This document shows, piece by piece, positions 62,001 to 64,000 of a stretch of 64,000 nucleotides of DNA. The notes under the pieces are model-generated. The model was not told the DNA's origin. It worked only from the letters and a program-made list of their open reading frames with translations, and did not search any database. Made by a program: the position numbers and the translations under genes. This DNA comes from Lytechinus variegatus (Eukaryota > Echinodermata > Echinoidea > Temnopleuroida > Toxopneustidae). The stretch is from the NCBI RefSeq assembly GCF_018143015.1, contig NC_054740.1:67110856-67174855 (forward strand), written 5' to 3'. Numbering within the stretch: position 1 is the stretch's first letter; each line of letters begins with the position of its first letter.

Positions 62001-62764
62001 GGGTGGACTTGTCCTGTGATTTTGAATGTATTTACAGTGTATTTTCTCAACCTGCTGAACTCCATACCAATTCACAGGGAGGCTTTTCCATAGAACTGTT
62101 CCTTTTTATACAAATTTTGTGAATAGCACATTCTGCATTTTCTGGTCGAAAATGCTCAACTTCTGAGATTATTCCAGTTGATGTGCAAGGCTTAATATAT
62201 GATACCTAATGATCCATAATAAACCACACCTATAATGAAATATTTTATTTGGAAGATTGACTTATAGACTATACTGCACTTCCTTGTAAAAGGCTGGTGA
62301 CTTAGTGATTATTTTACAAAGGCTTGTATGCTAAAAGAAGTTTCAATTGTACCATGGATCAAAACCATATAAAATTTTAAGTACATAATAGAACCTATTT
62401 CATTGTGTACATGTACACTAAAGAAAAATCCAACCATAAATGTGAGCTTTTGGCTAGGGGCACTAAAGTTACTCTTGAATGAAGTGTGATTATACAAGAA
62501 ATCTGCATAATCCATGGTTTTGTACCATGGTACAATTGAAACCTCTTTCAAGAATATGGGATGTACAGTATGTGCATCAATTAATCCTAATTTTGCTTGA
62601 CCTTTTGTGCTTAATTTCAGTGTGATCAAACCAAAGAAGGCCTTGTGAATAATAGCAGTCAGATGGACGAGTACTGCAAGGATAAAGGATTTATCAACTG
62701 GTTTGAGACATCGGCCAAAGACAACATCAACATTGATGAAGCTGCAAGGTTTCTAGTCACCAGT
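47055..62764 (+). CDS. RAB32: Rab32/Rab38-type small GTPase (3' end missing from window)
   Basis: Exons: 47055-47057 (ATG as last codon of a mostly untranslated exon), 54049-54174, 58338-58416, 61126-61307, 62621-62764; 178 codons in frame, all GT-AG. The protein begins MAAAGEKREHLYKVLVIGD. G boxes: GDLGVGKT (18-25), switch I T43, WDIAGQE (66-72), NKCD (129-132, split by intron 4) and ETSAK (159-163). DIAGQE in place of DTAGQE, RYVHQFFSQHYRAT, NMTRVYYKEAVGAF and LPNGSTIPAVLLANKCDQ are Rab32/38 hallmarks. The alanine of the Rab32 kinase-anchoring helix (human A185) is kept (EAARF). Rab32/38 proteins steer cargo to lysosome-related organelles and bind LRRK-type kinases. The hypervariable tail and prenylated cysteines are not in the window, so the last exon lies past 64000. 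The ATG exon is inferred from a strong donor (AATG|GTAAGA). An alternative start at 53986, without intron 1, would add a hydrophobic leader atypical for Rabs. Confidence 0.85.
47180..47316 (+). repeat. dispersed repeat ('ATTTCATCAAAATT' family)
   Basis: AAAGGAAGTCCACCCCCCAA followed by AAATTTCATCAAAATTGATG. Related copies occur at 56400-56510 (+), 61805-62015 (-) and 46425-46520 (-). Confidence 0.6.
47321..47848. mobile_element. element with G-run inverted termini, about 528 bp
   Basis: The left end is a G-run then GCACTTCC and GAGTGGATACCATGCG. The right end is GCATGGTATCCACTTATG, then GTGGCC and a C-run, i.e. its complement. The interior has a loosely repeated TACCCTAA/ACCCTAAACAC word. 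In RAB32 intron 1. Confidence 0.75.
48006..49818. mobile_element. GTCTCGCCC inverted-repeat element with DR1/DR5 motif array, interrupted
   Basis: Left end TTTTTGTCTCGCCCACC and right end GGGCGAGACACAAAA. Tandem units of about 125-160 bp read ACTTTTCAACCAAACTTGGA, GACTTGGGGGACCTGCATG, GTCGGAGGTCACATG, then AAGGTCAAAGGTCA. Perfect DR1 sites start at 48190, 49364, 49521 and 49649; each is followed five bases later by another AGGTCA. A 1014-bp element (48315-49328) interrupts it. In RAB32 intron 1. Confidence 0.8.
48315..49328. mobile_element. 1014-bp non-autonomous DNA transposon nested in another element
   Basis: Perfect 19-base terminal inverted repeats (GGGCCCGTTTCTCAACACC) flanked by CTG duplications (48312-48314 and 49329-49331). 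The unbroken copies of the host repeat read GACCTGCATG at this point, so the insertion and the 3-bp duplication are directly visible. AT-rich interior without a transposase frame. The 3-bp duplication recalls PIF/Harbinger, but the superfamily is uncertain. Confidence 0.9.
49830..51250. other. RAB32 intron 1, unassigned
   Basis: No gene. C-run at 50513-50527, a duplicated 20-base GCGTACAGAAGTGTGTACAT-type unit at 50595-50635, a G-run near 50784, and scattered TACATG words. Confidence 0.4.
51262..51358 (-). mobile_element. tRNA (Leu/Ser-like) derived SINE head
   Basis: On the minus strand: GGAGGTGGTGTGGCAGAGAG, then a long variable-arm-like segment and GGGGTTCGATCCCC (B box). The shape resembles a class II tRNA, but the terminal stem is imperfect; a SINE or tRNA pseudogene is more likely than a working gene. 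Confidence 0.55.
51596..51716. mobile_element. small MITE related to 22211-22347
   Basis: Contains TTACCATGGTAACGCTG, CAGCCAATAAGAATCAAGG and TTTAATGGTAACTTG, and ends GGGCCC, similar in layout to the element behind copy B. The left end is decayed. Confidence 0.45.
51880..53160. repeat. TACATG-rich DNA
   Basis: Repeated palindromic ACATGTACATGT words at about 51895-51955, 52868-52898 and 53139-53151. Others are scattered to 61560. No gene is seen in the stretch apart from RAB32 intron 1. Confidence 0.6.
54379..54651. mobile_element. MITE of the 'GATCCAATCAATCGCAACT' family
   Basis: Starts GGGCCCAAAGAGTGACGATG and ends GATCGGATCAATTGTAACTC. The interior (CACTGTTTTCTTGACAATTC, CAAAGGACATTGTGCAAATT) matches the copy at 63252-63511. 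In RAB32 intron 2. Confidence 0.7.
54660..56395. other. RAB32 intron 2, unassigned
   Basis: No gene or strong repeat recognised; AT-rich with scattered TACATG words. Confidence 0.35.
56400..56510 (+). repeat. dispersed repeat ('ATTTCATCAAAATC' family)
   Basis: GGATGGTCCGGGCTGAAAG followed by AAAATTTCATCAAAATCTGA; see 47180-47316. Confidence 0.55.
56550..56700. repeat. palindromic cluster of GGTGTTA/TAACACC words
   Basis: Nearly ten copies of GGTGT or ACACC words in alternating orientation, including GGTGTTGTAATAACACC and CACTGGTGTAA. This is typical of a MITE end region. Similar but looser words occur at 5195-5275. Confidence 0.5.
58514..59014. mobile_element. element with CGGGGGGGCACTC termini, about 500 bp
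   Basis: The left end CGGGGGGGCACTCAG and the right end GAGTGCCCCCCCCGCG are inverted. Subterminal GTGCCGCGG pairs with CCGCGGCAC. The interior repeats GCTCCAAGG or GTTCCAAGG many times. It starts about 100 bases after RAB32 exon 3. Same terminal style as 47321-47848. Confidence 0.75.
59015..60830. other. RAB32 intron 3, unassigned
   Basis: No gene. AT-rich with TACATG words near 59745, 60020 and 60245. Confidence 0.35.
60833..61015 (-). mobile_element. tRNA-derived SINE, minus orientation
   Basis: On the minus strand: TTGTTGGCTCCGTTGGTAGAG (A box) and GGGAGGTTGGGAGTGTGAG, followed by an unrelated body. A different SINE family from the CAGCAAGAAATTT one. Confidence 0.65.
61335..61515 (+). 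mobile_element. tRNA-derived SINE
   Basis: Head with GATCGTGTGTTCGAATCCC (B box) and a body with CACCCAGGTGTTAAATGGG. It begins about 30 bases after RAB32 exon 4. Confidence 0.7.
61805..62015 (-). repeat. dispersed repeat ('ATTTCATCAAAATC' family), minus orientation
   Basis: CATCCGATTTTGATGAGATTTT and GGGGTGGACTTGTCC, the complement of the block at 47180-47316. The other end is GTGAGTGGATGACG. Confidence 0.6.
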
Positions 62765-63083
62765 GTAAGTGCAATTCTGAGGCAACTTGTTAAAAAGTCT
62801 TTGTCCTCCCTTAAATCGGGATCCCCTCATAAAGGTGCTACATGTTTTTCTGTATTCCATTACTTTGTCAGGATTCTTATATGAAAGGTGAGGTTCTGAC
62901 TTTTTCAAGGTGCTTATTGCAGCATTTAAAACTCTTACCTCTTAATCAAATTGCTGCACTATGCTAAGTATTTTCAGTAGGTCACCTTTCCGTGCTAAGT
63001 CCCAACTCCTTAAGACCGTTAATCAAGTAAGTTCAGGCTGATTCAGCGCTGCTCTGAGAAGCATAATATTTTGGTCAGGTCCA

Positions 63084-63230
63084 GGGGCCCGTTGCAGAAA
63101 GAGTTGCAATCAATCACAACTCTAAAAATCATGCGCAACTTTATTTTCAACCAATCAACAGCGCGCATTTGGGACTTGCGATTGATTTTTTGACTTGCGT
63201 TTAAACGCAACTCTTTCTGCAACGGACCCC
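63084..63230. mobile_element. MITE with GGGGCCCGTTGCAGAAAG termini
   Basis: A 147-bp element. The left end GGGGCCCGTTGCAGAAAG and the right end CTTTCTGCAACGGACCCC are inverted, with further pairing through GAGTTGC. Confidence 0.85.
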
Positions 63231-63251
63231 AGACCAAGCGCGAATCAGGGC

Positions 63252-63511
63252 CCCATCTTACAAAGAATTGCATGCGATCCAATCAATCGCAACTATGGAA
63301 AGCCATCAACGTCAACATAGAAAAATGCATGTATGTCAAAGAACTCTTTTAGATATAAATGTATATCCATAAATTCATTGATTTCTTGAAATAGGTTGTT
63401 CTCCTTTGTTTATAAAGGACATTTTGCAATTTCCTGTATAAAAAATTATGATACTGATGGATTTTCATAAAGTTACGATTGATTGGATCAGTCATAACTC
63501 TGTAAGATGGG
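63252..63511. mobile_element. MITE with CCCATCTTACA termini
   Basis: The left end CCCATCTTACAAAGAATTGC and the right end TAACTCTGTAAGATGGG are inverted. Subterminal GATCCAATCAATCG pairs with CGATTGATTGGATC. Same family as 54379-54651. Confidence 0.85.
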
Positions 63512-63668
63512 TGGGTGTTTTATAAAGCCGTTCATAAAGTTAAAACGACTTTACGCACGACTGGAACATGTTCTTAGGTCATAAATCATATCACATAGCA
63601 CAAGAAAGGATCACCAGTCGTGAGTAAAGTCATTCGTATCTTACGAACAGCTTTATGAAACATCCACC
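63511..63668. mobile_element. foldback MITE (GTTCGTAAG family), diverged
   Basis: The left end GTGGGTGTTTTATAAAGCC and the right end CAGCTTTATGAAACATCCAC are inverted. The interior AAGAAAGGATCACCAGTCGT matches copies at 18551 and 27612. Confidence 0.8.
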
Positions 63669-64000
63669 GGGTAACTACTGAAAGGTATCTATTCGGCCCC
63701 ATTGCATTATAATGGTATTAATAATGATATAGATATATTTTCCCAAGGAAGCCATTCACAGGAATCCTTGAAATTCATCTATTAATGTCACATTTTCTGT
63801 TTTTCTTGGTGATGGACTGGATTTTATACACAGGAAGAGTTGAAAAGAAATTCATGAAGATATACACCCTACTCATGAATAAATCCAGACTGTCACCAAA
63901 TAAAAAGACATGAAGTTGTGAAATGATTTTTTTGATAGTTAGGGGCAAATGGAATGGAACCAGGGGAATTTGATCCTGTCATTAACTTCTTCAATGCACA

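Noticed and set aside
62765-62884. Read-through of RAB32 exon 5 as the C-terminus
   Set aside because: A strong GTAAGT donor stands at 62765 and the read-through tail lacks C-terminal cysteines.
63825-63864. Last RAB32 exon after the acceptor at about 63831
   Set aside because: The frame stops after seven codons with no prenylation cysteines; the true last exon is probably beyond the window.
1-64000. LTR retrotransposon, endogenous retrovirus or Polinton remains
   Set aside because: No paired LTRs, protease-integrase blocks or capsid-like frames were seen; the reverse transcriptase present is of LINE type.

Overview
The window looks like nuclear DNA of a sea urchin (echinoid, possibly Lytechinus or Strongylocentrotus-like). 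The reasons are intron-rich genes with metazoan splice signals, animal-type SLC17 and Rab32 genes, and very dense short repeats: tRNA-derived SINEs with (ATT)n tails, many palindromic MITEs, TACATG-rich DNA and G-run inverted-repeat elements. The species call is inference from repeat style, not from a search. I saw no LTR, retroviral, Polinton-like or toxin-gene remains and no CRISPR array.

Region by region. 1-2245 is a 5'-truncated CR1/L2-like LINE on the minus strand. 3598-10900 (+) and 14123-22151 (+) are two head-to-tail SLC17-family (sialin-like) transporter genes. 25157-38588 (-) is a third paralog, convergent to the second. All three reconstruct as 10 coding exons with the same intron phases and open frames (535, 528 and 528 codons before the stop). 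39000-46560 is a repeat-rich gene desert: a CAGTGTG-rich element, a GCGCGAAGCGCGAGCTGA minisatellite element, a SINE, a nuclear-receptor-motif-rich repeat and a second LINE piece. 47055-62764 (+) is a Rab32/Rab38-type small GTPase whose last exon lies beyond the window; its first intron (about 7 kb) holds several nested DNA elements.

How the genes fit together. The three transporters have 12-TM MFS topology, glycosylation sequons in the first lumenal loop and a conserved ExxxLL sorting motif in otherwise diverged N-terminal tails. This suggests proton-coupled organic anion export from lysosomes or related organelles. Rab32/38 proteins direct traffic to lysosome-related organelles, so the window carries two kinds of lysosome-related gene, though physical linkage alone does not prove joint function.

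The most unusual signal is in repeats. Two related inverted-repeat element families (43.7-44.8 kb and 48.0-49.8 kb) carry nine perfect AGGTCA direct repeats with 1-bp spacing (DR1), each followed by a further half-site at DR4 or DR5 spacing. A second signal is that several MITE families with unrelated interiors share a GGGCCCGTT(T)-type terminus.
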